DNA of 64,000 nt from Mesorhizobium sp. ES1-1 (GCF_020164785.1 NZ_JAIUGX010000013.1:1-64000); one strand, 5' to 3'. Positions 17,677 to 26,401 are shown, counted from the stretch's first letter. Numbers and translations are program-made. Notes: generated by a model not told the origin, from the sequence alone.

Positions 17677-17735
17677 CCGCTTTCGGTTGCGCTGGCACGG
17701 CGCCGCGCCGGGTGCGCCACAATGGGGCAGCATTG

Positions 17736-17752
17736 CTGGCACGACATTTGCT
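17736..17752 (+). promoter_or_regulatory. sigma-54 (RpoN) promoter ahead of the ExoX-like gene
   Basis: CTGGCACG, four bases, then TTGCT reproduces the RpoN consensus exactly, with the GG (17738-17739) and GC (17750-17751) doublets 12 bases apart. A transcript would begin near 17763, about 76 bases before the ATG at 17839. No clear NifA-type TGT-N10-ACA upstream site was found, so the activator is unknown. Confidence 0.65.
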
Positions 17753-17838
17753 GCAGTGAGGTGAGGCCTGCACAGGCCGGCTTGATCCCACCGGTTCGTC
17801 GCATGGATGCAGCGGTGGCCTTTGACAGGTGGGCTGCG

Positions 17839-18330
17839 ATGGATTTTCCTCGGTTCTTTCTTGGCATGGTCATGGCGTCGGCCGCCGTTGCGGCATGGGC
17901 CTATGCGGCGACCGGCTCGGCCTGGATGACGCTGGCATGGACCGCGCTCGGCGCAACGATGCTGCAGGTCGGCTATTTCGCGCTATTGGTGAAGATGGTC
18001 TACGCGCCGGGCTCGACGGAAGGAGGGGGGCGCGGGAGCCCTTCCGCGGCCAGCCGGCACATTGGCGTGTCAACGGTCGTTGCGATCGGCGTGGTCGCAA
18101 CGATAGTCATGACCGTGATGGCACGCGCGGATGACGATGCCTATTTCGACTGTGTCATCGGCAAGGCGGAGGCGATCATGAAGACGCAAGCGCGCAAGGA
18201 CGCCGAAGCCGCGCTTTCCAAGGCCTACGCGCTCTGTCAGTCCGCGGGGACGACCCGGTTGGCGCGGATTAACGGTACGTCGCCGTTGCCGCATCGGGCC
18301 GCGCCCCTATATCCGCTTGTGAATTCTTGA
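17839..18330 (+). CDS. ExoX-like exopolysaccharide production repressor
   Basis: A 163-residue protein whose N-terminus (MDFPRFFLGMVMASAAVAAWAYAATGSAWMTLAWTAL) matches the small two-membrane-segment ExoX/PsiA-type proteins of rhizobia, which lower exopolysaccharide synthesis after transcription, probably by interacting with the first glycosyltransferase. Membrane segments lie near residues 5-25 and 32-55. A third hydrophobic stretch (VSTVVAIGVVATIVMTVMA, near residue 78) and a C-terminal tail with two Cys make it longer than ExoX itself (about 100 residues), so it could be a fusion or a distinct family member. A consensus sigma-54 promoter lies just upstream. Confidence 0.72.
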   Translation: MDFPRFFLGMVMASAAVAAWAYAATGSAWMTLAWTALGATMLQVGYFALLVKMVYAPGSTEGGGRGSPSAASRHIGVSTVVAIGVVATIVMTVMARADDDAYFDCVIGKAEAIMKTQARKDAEAALSKAYALCQSAGTTRLARINGTSPLPHRAAPLYPLVNS

Positions 18331-18400
18331 CCGGTCGAACAAGGGAGCAGCCAAACGGCCGTCCCGGGCTGGTCGATCTCCGCAGCAGAGGGTGTCCAGC

Positions 18401-19285
18401 ATGACCAGGATCAATTACGCGGCAATGATGGCAATGACGGCGCTCATGGTCGGCCATCAGGGCCTGGCAATGGCGCAGATGCCGGCGCAGCAACCGGATG
18501 CCAAGTCATTCAAGCTCGGCAAGCTCGACATCGTCGTCCTGCACGACGCCCAGTTCGTTAAACCGAATGACGGCAAGATGTTCGGGCTCGGTCATAGTCC
18601 GGCCGAAGTCGCCGATCTGCTGAAGGCGGCAGGGGCGCCCACCGACACGATCACGCTCAGCGTCGACGCCCTGCTGGTGAAATCGGACAAGCGCGTGGTC
18701 CTGATCGACACCGGCGTTGGCGGCGCGTTGCAGGACAGCCTCGCCAAGGCAGGCGTCAAGCCCGACGATGTCACCGAAATCCTCATCACTCATTCACATC
18801 CCGATCATATCGGTGGATTGGTCAAGGACGGCAAACTGGCGTTCCGCAACGCATCGATCCGCATGTCTGAGGCGGAATGGGATTTCGCCCAAGCCAACAA
18901 GGACGCAGCCGACATCGTCAAGGTGATCGCCGATCAGGTGAAACCGTTCGAGGCCGGTTCGGAAGTCGCGCCAGGCATCACGTCCGTGGGGCTGGCCGGA
19001 CACACGCCCGGCCATGTCGGCTACCAGATCAAATCCGGCAACGAGCGGCTGTTCGATATTGGCGACACGGCGCACAGCTCGATCATATCGCTGGCCAGGC
19101 CGGATTGGGGCATGGCTTTCGACGCCGACAAGCCGCAAGGGGAAGAGAACCGGGCCAAGACGCTCGGCATGTTGGCCAAGGACCACGAGTTGATCTTCGC
19201 GCCGCATTTCCCGTTCCCGGGCGTCGGGCATATCGAGGCCGATGGCGACCATTTCAAATGGGTGCCGAGCGACCAGCCGCGTTAG
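18401..19285 (+). CDS. exported metallo-beta-lactamase-fold hydrolase
   Basis: A 294-residue protein with a Sec signal peptide (about residues 1-26, ending AMAQ), then an MBL domain with THSHPDHIGG (metal site 1), GHTPGHVG and a late APHFPFPGVGHIE stretch. The overall pattern is of the quorum-quenching-lactonase or YflN-like branch rather than a true beta-lactamase. A GTG three codons upstream is possible; the ATG at 18401 with AGAGG is preferred. It stands alone between the ExoX-like gene and the sulfonate operon, and its substrate is not evident. Confidence 0.85.
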   Translation: MTRINYAAMMAMTALMVGHQGLAMAQMPAQQPDAKSFKLGKLDIVVLHDAQFVKPNDGKMFGLGHSPAEVADLLKAAGAPTDTITLSVDALLVKSDKRVVLIDTGVGGALQDSLAKAGVKPDDVTEILITHSHPDHIGGLVKDGKLAFRNASIRMSEAEWDFAQANKDAADIVKVIADQVKPFEAGSEVAPGITSVGLAGHTPGHVGYQIKSGNERLFDIGDTAHSSIISLARPDWGMAFDADKPQGEENRAKTLGMLAKDHELIFAPHFPFPGVGHIEADGDHFKWVPSDQPR

Positions 19286-19609
19286 GCTTTCGTTCCAGCC
19301 GGGCTCTCCTCATCGGTGTGGGAAGCTTGTTAGAATCCGTCGGCGCAATCCGGCGGGTTCCAACTCGTCGTGGCACCAGTAGAGACATAGCGGGCCAGCC
19401 CCGACGCCGAAGTCGGAGGGACCAAATTTTGGCAGGCGATTGCCCGACAGGCCAAAACGGATCATCCGTGCCGGTTTCTTTTCAACGGCAAGCCGCATTT
19501 AAGAATTTCATTTCTGTCTAAGTCTATAAGATCAGTGGACTTTAATCCGACGCTCCTGGCCAGGGCGGGCAATCGAGGGGTTTGCCCTCTGTTCAGAAGG
19601 ATTAATGCC
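19286..19609 (+). promoter_or_regulatory. structured 5' leader of the sulfonate operon
   Basis: No gene is supported in these 324 bases. They contain several hairpins: CCGTCGG / CCGGCGG near 19340-19357 (pairing with one G-U), CCGAC / GTCGG near 19402-19417 and CCAAA / TTTGG near 19423-19434. Short pieces resemble cobalamin-riboswitch landmarks in the right order (GGGAAGC, AGAATCCG, then GCCGAAGTCGGAG), but the core is too poor to call. A regulatory RNA leader or decayed sequence are both possible. Confidence 0.3.
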
Positions 19610-20617
19610 ATGCGAAAACTGATTTCCGCCACCCTTGCCGCCCTTGCCCTGGCAGCCCTGTCCGCCTCGGCACACGCCGCGGACAAGAAAGTCGTCATCG
19701 CCTACCAGACGGGCGCCAACCCCTATAATCTCGGCATCGCCAATGGCGATCTTGCCAAGAAGACGGGCTGGGACATCGAGTTCCGCCGCTTCAATTCCGG
19801 TGCCGATATATTCGCCGCCATCGCATCGGGCGACGTTCAGATCGGCGATGTCGGATCGAGCCCGTTCGCTGCCGCCGTCAGCAAGGGCATCGACGTGAAG
19901 GCGTTCTACATCTCGTCCGTCTCACGTGACGGCGAAGCCCTGGTCGTCCGGCCCGAGATCAAGACGCCGGCCGACCTGCGGGGCAAGAAGCTTGCCGCGG
20001 CACCCGTCTCGACCGATCATTACCAGCTTCTCGCCGTGCTGAAACAGGAAGGAATTTCCGAGAAGGACACCCAGGTCATCGCCATTCCCCAGCCCGAGAT
20101 CGTCGCCGCCTGGAAGCGCGGGGACATCGACGGGGCGTTTGTTTGGGATCCAGCACTCTCCGAACTCAAGAAGCATGGCAAGGTCCTGCTTACCGCCGGC
20201 CAGGTTGCCGATCGTGGCGCGCCGACCTTCAGCGCATTGGTGGTGACCGGCGATTTCGCCAAGGCCAATCCCGACTTCCTCGGCCAGTATGTCCGGCTGA
20301 TCGACGGCTACACCACGTCTTATCTAACCAACCCGGCCGCCTGGGGGCCGGAGTCTGAAAACGCCAAGGCCATCGCCAAACTGCAGGGTGGCACGGCGGC
20401 TGAAAATTCGGAGCAGTTGAAGACAACGGTGGTCCCGCCGCTCGACGAGCAGGTTTCCGACAAATGGCTGGGCGGCGGCGACAAGAGCGCCGTTGCCAAA
20501 ATCCTCAAGGACACCGCGGGCTTCCTGAAGGACCAGAAGAAGATCACTGCCATCAAGGACAGCTACGCCGCCGCCGCCGATCCGCAATATGCGGCGGCCG
20601 CCAAAGCCTCGAACTGA
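19610..20617 (+). CDS. tauA: taurine/sulfonate ABC transporter substrate-binding protein
   Basis: A 335-residue periplasmic protein with a signal peptide (about 1-23, ASAHA) followed by DKKVVIAYQTGANPYNLGIANG, close to TauA of the NitT/TauT family. It binds taurine or a related sulfonate for import. The ATG at 19610 has AGAAGG upstream. It heads a four-gene operon (binding protein, ATPase, permease, FMN-dependent monooxygenase) that takes up and desulfonates the compound to release sulfite. A perfect hairpin separates it from the ATPase gene. The exact sulfonate is inferred from operon partners. Confidence 0.85.
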   Translation: MRKLISATLAALALAALSASAHAADKKVVIAYQTGANPYNLGIANGDLAKKTGWDIEFRRFNSGADIFAAIASGDVQIGDVGSSPFAAAVSKGIDVKAFYISSVSRDGEALVVRPEIKTPADLRGKKLAAAPVSTDHYQLLAVLKQEGISEKDTQVIAIPQPEIVAAWKRGDIDGAFVWDPALSELKKHGKVLLTAGQVADRGAPTFSALVVTGDFAKANPDFLGQYVRLIDGYTTSYLTNPAAWGPESENAKAIAKLQGGTAAENSEQLKTTVVPPLDEQVSDKWLGGGDKSAVAKILKDTAGFLKDQKKITAIKDSYAAAADPQYAAAAKASN

Positions 20618-20636
20618 AATCCCTGAAGGACATTCG

Positions 20637-20665
20637 CCTGGCTGGCCGACACAAGGCCAGCCAGG
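20637..20665 (+). promoter_or_regulatory. intercistronic stem-loop between binding-protein and ATPase genes
   Basis: CCTGGCTGGCC (20637-20647) and GGCCAGCCAGG (20655-20665) form a perfect 11-bp stem with a 7-base loop and no T tract. Such stems after binding-protein genes commonly protect the upstream mRNA and set higher expression of the binding protein than of the membrane parts. Confidence 0.6.
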
Positions 20666-20682
20666 CTTCCCGGAGCCCAATC

Positions 20683-21495
20683 ATGCTCAGAATCCGCGAT
20701 GCCAGCGTCACTTTTCCGGGTTCCAACGGCCAGGACGTGCATGCACTCGATCATGTCTCGCTCGACATCGCTCCAGACTCCATCGTCGTCGCCGTTGGTG
20801 CTTCCGGATGCGGCAAGTCGACCTTGCTCAATGCGATCGCCGGCTTCCTGCCGCTCAGCGAAGGGTCGATCACGCTGGACGGACGCGAAATAGTCGCGCC
20901 CGGCGGCGATCGTGGCGTCGTCTTCCAGAAGGATACGCTGCTGCCATGGGCCAATGTGCTCGACAATGTCGGTCTTGGCCTGAAATATCGTGGTATGGGG
21001 CGCGGCGAGCGCCATGAGCACTCGAGGCGCTTGCTGGAACTGGTGGGCCTCGCCGATTTCGCCGAGAAGCCACCTTATGAACTCTCAGGCGGCATGCGCC
21101 AACGCGTCGGCATTGCTCGAGCCCTGGCCACCGACCCCAAGGTCCTGCTCATGGACGAGCCGTTCGGCGCCCTGGACAGCCTGACGCGCGAGACGATGCA
21201 GCAGCTTCTGGCCTCGATCTGGGCCAAGACCAGAAAACAAATCCTGTTCATCACCCATTCGATCGAAGAAGCCCTTACGCTCGGCACGACCATTGTCGTG
21301 ATGTCACCCCGGCCGGGCCGGATCGTGGCCCGGTTCGACGCCGGCTTCATCCGCGAGTTCGCCGAAAGCGGCGACATCGGGCCGATCCAGTCTGACCCCC
21401 GCTTCATCGAATTGCGCGAGGAGATCCGCTCTCTCATCCACCGGCCGGAAGGCGCCCGCACGCGAACCCCGCACCGCACAGGAACTCTGCAATGA
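20683..21495 (+). CDS. tauB: taurine/sulfonate ABC transporter ATP-binding protein
   Basis: A 270-residue ATPase with Walker A GASGCGKST, Q-loop VFQKDTLLPW, signature LSGGMRQR and Walker B VLLMDEPFGALD. The LLPW sequence after the Q-loop Gln is characteristic of the NitT/TauT/SsuB group. It starts after the hairpin and its stop overlaps the permease start by 4 bases (ATGA), indicating coupled translation. It powers import of the sulfonate bound by the upstream periplasmic protein. Confidence 0.9.
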   Translation: MLRIRDASVTFPGSNGQDVHALDHVSLDIAPDSIVVAVGASGCGKSTLLNAIAGFLPLSEGSITLDGREIVAPGGDRGVVFQKDTLLPWANVLDNVGLGLKYRGMGRGERHEHSRRLLELVGLADFAEKPPYELSGGMRQRVGIARALATDPKVLLMDEPFGALDSLTRETMQQLLASIWAKTRKQILFITHSIEEALTLGTTIVVMSPRPGRIVARFDAGFIREFAESGDIGPIQSDPRFIELREEIRSLIHRPEGARTRTPHRTGTLQ

Positions 21496-22340
21496 CCCTT
21501 GCCGCCAATTCCGAAACGTCATTCTCGCCTTCGACAGCTCCGCGCGCGCCGTCTCGCAAGCCGCGCCGTTCCGCTGCGACAAGCACGCTCGGCATCAGCC
21601 TTGCGACGCTGGGGTCGCTGATTGCGCTGTGGTTCCTGGCCGCGCATTTCGAATGGGCGTCGCCGCTGTTCCTCCCTTCTCCGACCGAGGTGCTGACCCA
21701 GCTCGGCGCGGTCTGGGCCGATGGCTATGCCAATGGCACGCTGCTCGACCACACGCTGGCCAGCCTTGGGCGGATTGCCGCCGCGCTTGGCGTCGGTATC
21801 GGGCTGGGCGTTCCGCTCGGCTTGCTGATGGGGCTCAATCGCTGGGTCAAGGGCATCTTCAGCGTGCCCATCGATCTCTACTGGGGCCTGCCGCCACTGG
21901 CCTACCTGCCGCTGCTGATCATCTGGCTGGGCATCGGCGAGACCTCCAAGATCGTGCTTTTGTCACTGTCGACCTTCGCGCCGATCTGCTTTGCCGCGCA
22001 GGCGGGCGTCCGCTCCGTGCCCGATGAGCGCATCAATGCCGCGCTGTCGCTCGGCGCCAGCCGCCTGCAACTGTTCACCAGCATCATCCTGCCATCCGCT
22101 TTGCCGGAAATCATGACCGGCCTGAAGATCGCCATCGGCGCCGGCCTGTCGACACTTGTCGCCGCCGAGCTGATCGCGGCCCAGTCCGGCCTTGGCTACA
22201 TGATCATGTCGGCGGCCAATTTCCTCGCAACCGATGTCGTGTTCGTCGGCCTCATCGTGATCGCCATCCTCGCTTTCGCCTTCACCTGCGGCATGCGCTG
22301 GCTCGAACACCGCCTCATCCCCTGGAAAGGCAAGCTTTGA
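21492..22340 (+). CDS. tauC: taurine/sulfonate ABC transporter permease
   Basis: A 282-residue inner-membrane protein with about six membrane segments and the ATPase-coupling loop NAALSLGASRLQLFTSIILPSALPEI near residue 180. The first ~35 residues are a Ser/Arg/Pro-rich cytoplasmic tail. The sequence groups with SsuC/TauC permeases. It overlaps the ATPase gene by 4 bases and is followed after 41 bases by the monooxygenase gene. Confidence 0.9.
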   Translation: MTLAANSETSFSPSTAPRAPSRKPRRSAATSTLGISLATLGSLIALWFLAAHFEWASPLFLPSPTEVLTQLGAVWADGYANGTLLDHTLASLGRIAAALGVGIGLGVPLGLLMGLNRWVKGIFSVPIDLYWGLPPLAYLPLLIIWLGIGETSKIVLLSLSTFAPICFAAQAGVRSVPDERINAALSLGASRLQLFTSIILPSALPEIMTGLKIAIGAGLSTLVAAELIAAQSGLGYMIMSAANFLATDVVFVGLIVIAILAFAFTCGMRWLEHRLIPWKGKL

Positions 22341-22381
22341 CGCTTGCCCAACATAGTCCGCATCACCGAAGGAACAATCCG

Positions 22382-23536
22382 ATGTCCAACAACACCCGAC
22401 CGCTCGACCTCTACTGGTATCTCCCAACCCATGGCGACGGACCGTATCTCGGCACGGACGAGAGGCACCGTCCGGCAACTTTCGGCTATCTCAAGGAGAT
22501 CGCGCAGGCCGCCGACCGCCTCGGCTTCAAAGGCGTGTTGCTGCCCACCGGAACGCGGTGCGAGGATGCCTGGATCGTAGCGGCCGGCCTTATTCCACTC
22601 ACGGAAAAGCTCAAGTTTCTCGTGGCGCTTCGGCCAGGCAGCGGAACGCCGGCGCTGTTTGCGCGCCATGCCGCAACGCTGGACCGCATTTCCGGCGGCC
22701 GCGTCCTGCTCAATGTCGTCACCGGCGCGGATCCGGCCGATCTTGCCGGCGACGGAAACAAGCTCAGCCATGGCGAGCGCTATGCGCAGACCGACGAGTT
22801 TCTGACGATCTGGCGGCGCATCCTTTCGGGCGAACCGGCCGATTTCGAAGGCAAGTACCTGTCCGCCCATGGAACCGACATTTCCTTCCCGCCGGTGCAG
22901 CAGCCGCATCCGCCGCTCTGGTTCGGCGGTTCGTCCGATGCCGGCATAGAAATCGCCGCCAAGCATGTGGACGCCTATCTGAGCTGGGGCGAGCCGGTGG
23001 ACCAGCTTGCCGAAAAGCTCGATCGCGTCAGAAAGGCCGCCGCGGCGAAGGGCCGGACGATGCGCTTCGGCCTTCGCATTCATCTGATCGTGCGCGAGAC
23101 GGAGGATGAAGCCTGGGCCGCCGCCGACCGGCTGATCAGCCATGTCACCGACGACCTGATCGCGGAGGCCCAGAAGGGATTCGTGCACATCTCGGAGTCC
23201 GTCGGCCAAAAGCGCATGTCGGCGCTACATCAGGGACGGCGCGACAAACTGGTCGTCGGCCCCAATTTGTGGGCCGGGCCCGGGCTGGTGCGCGGCGGCG
23301 CGGGAACGGCCCTGGTCGGCAATCCCGACAATGTGGCAGCGCGTATTCGGGAATATCAGGAGATCGGCATCGAGACGATCATCGCCTCCGCCTATCCGCA
23401 TCTGGAAGAAGCGTTCAATGTCGCTGAACTGCTTTTTCCCAAACTCGGTCTGAGCGGCGAGGTAGCGCCCGCCGAACGCAGCTGGGATGTTGAGTTTGGC
23501 CGCGGATCACCTCCCCGGGCGGCTTCCGCTTCCTGA
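22382..23536 (+). CDS. ssuD: FMN-dependent alkanesulfonate monooxygenase (SsuD-like)
   Basis: A 384-residue luciferase-like enzyme, about the length of SsuD (381). It has the family motifs WYLPTHGDG near the N-terminus, RPGSGTPALFARHAATLDRISGGRVLLNVVTG and HPPLWFGGSSDAG. SsuD uses reduced FMN and oxygen to cleave alkanesulfonates into aldehyde and sulfite for sulfur assimilation. No flavin reductase (SsuE) is encoded here, so reduced FMN must come from elsewhere. The ATG at 22382 is preferred over an in-frame start at 22337, which lies inside the end of the permease gene. Confidence 0.88.
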   Translation: MSNNTRPLDLYWYLPTHGDGPYLGTDERHRPATFGYLKEIAQAADRLGFKGVLLPTGTRCEDAWIVAAGLIPLTEKLKFLVALRPGSGTPALFARHAATLDRISGGRVLLNVVTGADPADLAGDGNKLSHGERYAQTDEFLTIWRRILSGEPADFEGKYLSAHGTDISFPPVQQPHPPLWFGGSSDAGIEIAAKHVDAYLSWGEPVDQLAEKLDRVRKAAAAKGRTMRFGLRIHLIVRETEDEAWAAADRLISHVTDDLIAEAQKGFVHISESVGQKRMSALHQGRRDKLVVGPNLWAGPGLVRGGAGTALVGNPDNVAARIREYQEIGIETIIASAYPHLEEAFNVAELLFPKLGLSGEVAPAERSWDVEFGRGSPPRAASAS

Positions 23537-24008
23537 GGCATTGCAGGGCTGACGCCTGGCTTGTGGAGGAGCCATTTCGGACGCTCCGATCGCTCTCGCC
23601 CACCGTCACACTTCATGAACGCGAGTACGCTTAGCCGCTCTGCCCGGTCAGCTCGCACGCAAGCGTTGCGCATCGCCAGAAGCGATTGAATTGGCTTGCG
23701 CCATGATGTGGCGCGTGTCCCGGATGATGCGCCCAACTGGCATAAAATAATATCTGAAGTCGGACAAATCTTTCGTCCTTGAGTACCAGCGAAATCTTCC
23801 CGAGTTGTAACAGGATGTGTGGAACCGCTGTCAGCGCAAATGGCACAAGCGGTAGCGGAACCTCAAGGCGCGGAACAGGCCAATCGAAAAGACGGAACAG
23901 CGCGCCAGCCGGTGCGTTCGAATGTTGGCGAGAGCCGCAGCCAATCGCGGACGAAGCAATCTCAATGACCGGCTCCCGCATTCGATGGCTGTTGCAAAGG
24001 TGTCCACC
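23537..24008. other. intergenic region without a supported gene
   Basis: No convincing coding frame on either strand. A perfect hairpin GCGCCA-TGATG-TGGCGC lies at 23698-23714, without a T tract, and a short AT-rich stretch (ATAAAATAATATCTGAAG) near 23744-23761 may be promoter material for the ThDP enzyme gene. Confidence 0.4.
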
Positions 24009-25793
24009 ATGTCTGAGACCGTCGGCGACTTTCTTGTCTCCCGCCTTCACGCCTGGGGCGTACGCAAAATGTTCGGCTACCCGGGCGATGGCATCAACGG
24101 CGTGTTCGGCGCGCTCAACCGGGCGGAAGGTGCAATCGAGTTCATCCAGGCGCGGCATGAGGAAATGGCTGCGTTCATGGCGTGCGCCTATGCGAAGTTC
24201 TCCGGCGAGCTCGGCGTCTGCATTGCCACCTCCGGTCCCGGCGCGACGCATCTTGTGACCGGGCTCTATGACGCGCGGATGGACCATCAGCCCGTGCTGG
24301 CCATTGTCGGCCAGCAGGCGCGTGCGGCACTCGGCGGACACTACCAGCAGGAGGTCGACCTCGCGGCCCTGCTCAAGGACGTTGCAGGCGATTTTGTCCA
24401 TCAGGCTGCCGTTCCCGCGCAAGTGCGCCATCTCATCGATCGCGCTGTTCGAATTGCACTCGCAAATCGTACGGTTACAGCGCTCATTCTCCCGAACGAT
24501 CTGCAGGAGATGGCGTATGAAGAACCAGCCAGAGCCCACGGCACCGTGCATTCCGGCATCGGTTACCGGCCGCCACTGATCGTGCCAAATCAGGATGATC
24601 TAGAGGCGGCTGCTAACATTCTCAATGAGGGCGAACGGGTGGCGATCCTGGTTGGTGCTGGCGCGCTTGGCGCGACGGCGCAAGTTGCTGCTGTTGCCGA
24701 TCGTCTGGACGCCGGCGCCGCCAAAGCGCTTCTCGGCAAAGCCGTTTTGTCGGATACGCTCCCGTGGGTTACGGGATCGATCGGGTTGCTTGGCACGGAG
24801 CCGTCCTGGAACCTCATGCAGGAGTGTGACACGCTGCTGATGATCGGGTCAGGATTTCCATATTCGGAATTCCTTCCGAAGGAAGGGCAGGCCCGAGGGG
24901 TTCAGATCGACATCGACGCCGGCATGATGTCGCTGCGCTATCCCATGGAGCTCAACCTGATCGGCGACGCCGCCCAGACCCTCTCTGCCTTGCTGCCGCT
25001 CTTGAAGCAAAAGAAGGGGAAATGGCGCGAACAGGTCGAAAAGGGTGTAGGCGACTGGTGGCAGCTTCTCGACAAGCGGGCGCATGCAAAAGCCAACCCC
25101 GTCAATCCGCAACTGGTTGCTTGGGAACTCTCATCCAGGCTGCCCGACGATGTCATCCTGACCTGCGACTCCGGATCCTGCGCCAACTGGTATGCACGCG
25201 ATATCAAGATGAAACCCGGCATGATGGGCTCTCTTTCAGGCGGGCTTGCATCGATGGGAGCAGCGGTTCCCTACGCGATCGCTGCGAAGTTCGCCCATCC
25301 GGATCGGCCAGTGGTTGGACTGGTTGGCGATGGCGCCATGCAAATGAACAACATGGCCGAACTCATTACTGTGGCGAAATACTGGAAGGGCTGGGCTGAC
25401 GGCCGCTTCGTGATCTGCGTCTACAGCAACCAAGACCTCAACCAGGTCACGTGGGAACAACGTGTGATGGAAGGCGATCCGAAATTCATAGCCTCGCAGG
25501 ATATTCCGTACGTGCCGTATCATCGGTTTGCGGAATTGATCGGGCTCAAGGGGCTATTTGTCGATCGCCCTGAAGATCTTGCAGCTGCGTGGGACGAGGC
25601 ACTCGCCTCAGTCAGTCCCGTCGTGCTCGAAGTCAAGACAGACCCAGAGGTGCCGCCCCTGCCACCGCATCTCACATTTGCGCAAGTCAAAAATCTGACA
25701 TCGGCGCTAGTGAAGGGTGACCCGGATGAGGCCGGCGTCATCCGCGGGACAGTCAATCAGGTCCTCAGTGCGATCTTGCCCGGCAAGGATTGA
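24009..25793 (+). CDS. thiamine-diphosphate-dependent enzyme, pyruvate oxidase-like
   Basis: A 594-residue three-domain ThDP enzyme. The N-terminal domain carries the catalytic Glu in QARHEEMAAFMA; the middle domain binds a nucleotide-like cofactor; the C-terminal domain has the ThDP/Mg motif GDGAMQMNNMAELITVAKYW with Asn in VYSNQDLNQV. This arrangement fits pyruvate oxidase/dehydrogenase (PoxB-like) rather than acetolactate synthase, though family members also include oxalyl-CoA decarboxylase and glyoxylate carboligase. The ATG at 24009 has AAAGG upstream; an in-frame start at 23922 is less likely. It stands alone. Confidence 0.82.
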   Translation: MSETVGDFLVSRLHAWGVRKMFGYPGDGINGVFGALNRAEGAIEFIQARHEEMAAFMACAYAKFSGELGVCIATSGPGATHLVTGLYDARMDHQPVLAIVGQQARAALGGHYQQEVDLAALLKDVAGDFVHQAAVPAQVRHLIDRAVRIALANRTVTALILPNDLQEMAYEEPARAHGTVHSGIGYRPPLIVPNQDDLEAAANILNEGERVAILVGAGALGATAQVAAVADRLDAGAAKALLGKAVLSDTLPWVTGSIGLLGTEPSWNLMQECDTLLMIGSGFPYSEFLPKEGQARGVQIDIDAGMMSLRYPMELNLIGDAAQTLSALLPLLKQKKGKWREQVEKGVGDWWQLLDKRAHAKANPVNPQLVAWELSSRLPDDVILTCDSGSCANWYARDIKMKPGMMGSLSGGLASMGAAVPYAIAAKFAHPDRPVVGLVGDGAMQMNNMAELITVAKYWKGWADGRFVICVYSNQDLNQVTWEQRVMEGDPKFIASQDIPYVPYHRFAELIGLKGLFVDRPEDLAAAWDEALASVSPVVLEVKTDPEVPPLPPHLTFAQVKNLTSALVKGDPDEAGVIRGTVNQVLSAILPGKD

Positions 25794-25919
25794 AGTCTGA
25801 GCAATGCTCAATGAGCGCGACTGGCAGTGCTTGAATGAGGGCAGATTCTGATTTCGTCCTGGCGTCTATAAGGGAGGCCGATGGCGGTTCGGTAGCCGCT
25901 TGGCCTGTTTAACGATGGG

Positions 25920-26087
25920 CTATTTCGCCTCGACGCCCTCATTGGGCTTCATCCCAATGGTGTCTCCATCACCGTGTATAGCGTCACGGTCTTGATCGTT
26001 TGTCTTGTCGGAAGCTTCTTCACTATCTTCATCAGAGACTTTAGGGATGTCTGAACCGGGTAGATCGTGCGGTGCTTTCGGTGCCAT
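25920..26087 (-). CDS. small acidic hypothetical protein
   Basis: A 55-residue hydrophilic, acidic peptide (MAPKAPHDLPGSDIPKVSDEDSEE at the start, many Asp/Glu/Lys and few hydrophobics), probably disordered. AAGGAA precedes the ATG at 26087; a longer form from 26183 has no advantage. Its function is unknown. It is the last chromosomal-looking gene before the tRNA fragment that marks the left end of the integrated element. Confidence 0.5.
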   Translation of the reverse strand: MAPKAPHDLPGSDIPKVSDEDSEEASDKTNDQDRDAIHGDGDTIGMKPNEGVEAK

Positions 26088-26356
26088 GTGTCGTTCCTTG
26101 TTCTTGAGCGGAAACAACACGGACAGCTGATGGTTCCCTCCCCATTCGAAGCCCATCCGCAGGGGAGATGGAGGCTCTGCCATAGTCTCTGTACGCGGTA
26201 AAAAGGCGAATGGCTTTCACAACGACTCCGCGCGTACTGCTCGGAGGTCAAGGGGGCACTGGGGTCCGGCGGCGCTCTCGTGACGCCCCGCGTCAAAACC
26301 CTACGCAGATCATTTCAGGCTATGCCCGCGAGCTTCTATGGTTCCAGCCAGTTAAA

Positions 26357-26401
26357 TGGTGATCCCGACAGGAATCGAACCTGTGACCTACAGATTAGGA
26401 A
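26357..26401 (-). tRNA. 3' fragment of tRNA-Arg(CCT), attachment-site remnant
   Basis: On the minus strand the sequence runs from the anticodon loop TTCCTAA (anticodon CCT, complement of 26397-26399) through the anticodon-stem 3' strand, a 5-base variable loop, a perfect T arm (ACAGG / CCTGT around TTCGATT), the acceptor 3' strand CGGGATC, discriminator A and an encoded CCA. The 5' half is absent: bases beyond 26401 do not pair with the anticodon or acceptor strands. This is what remains at one end when an element integrates into the 3' half of a tRNA gene; the intact gene should lie at the other end. Confidence 0.8.

Noticed and set aside
23631..24551. 306-codon minus-strand frame over the start of the ThDP enzyme
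   Set aside because: Most of it opposes the conserved ThDP enzyme N-terminus; the free part has no ribosome site or recognisable motif.
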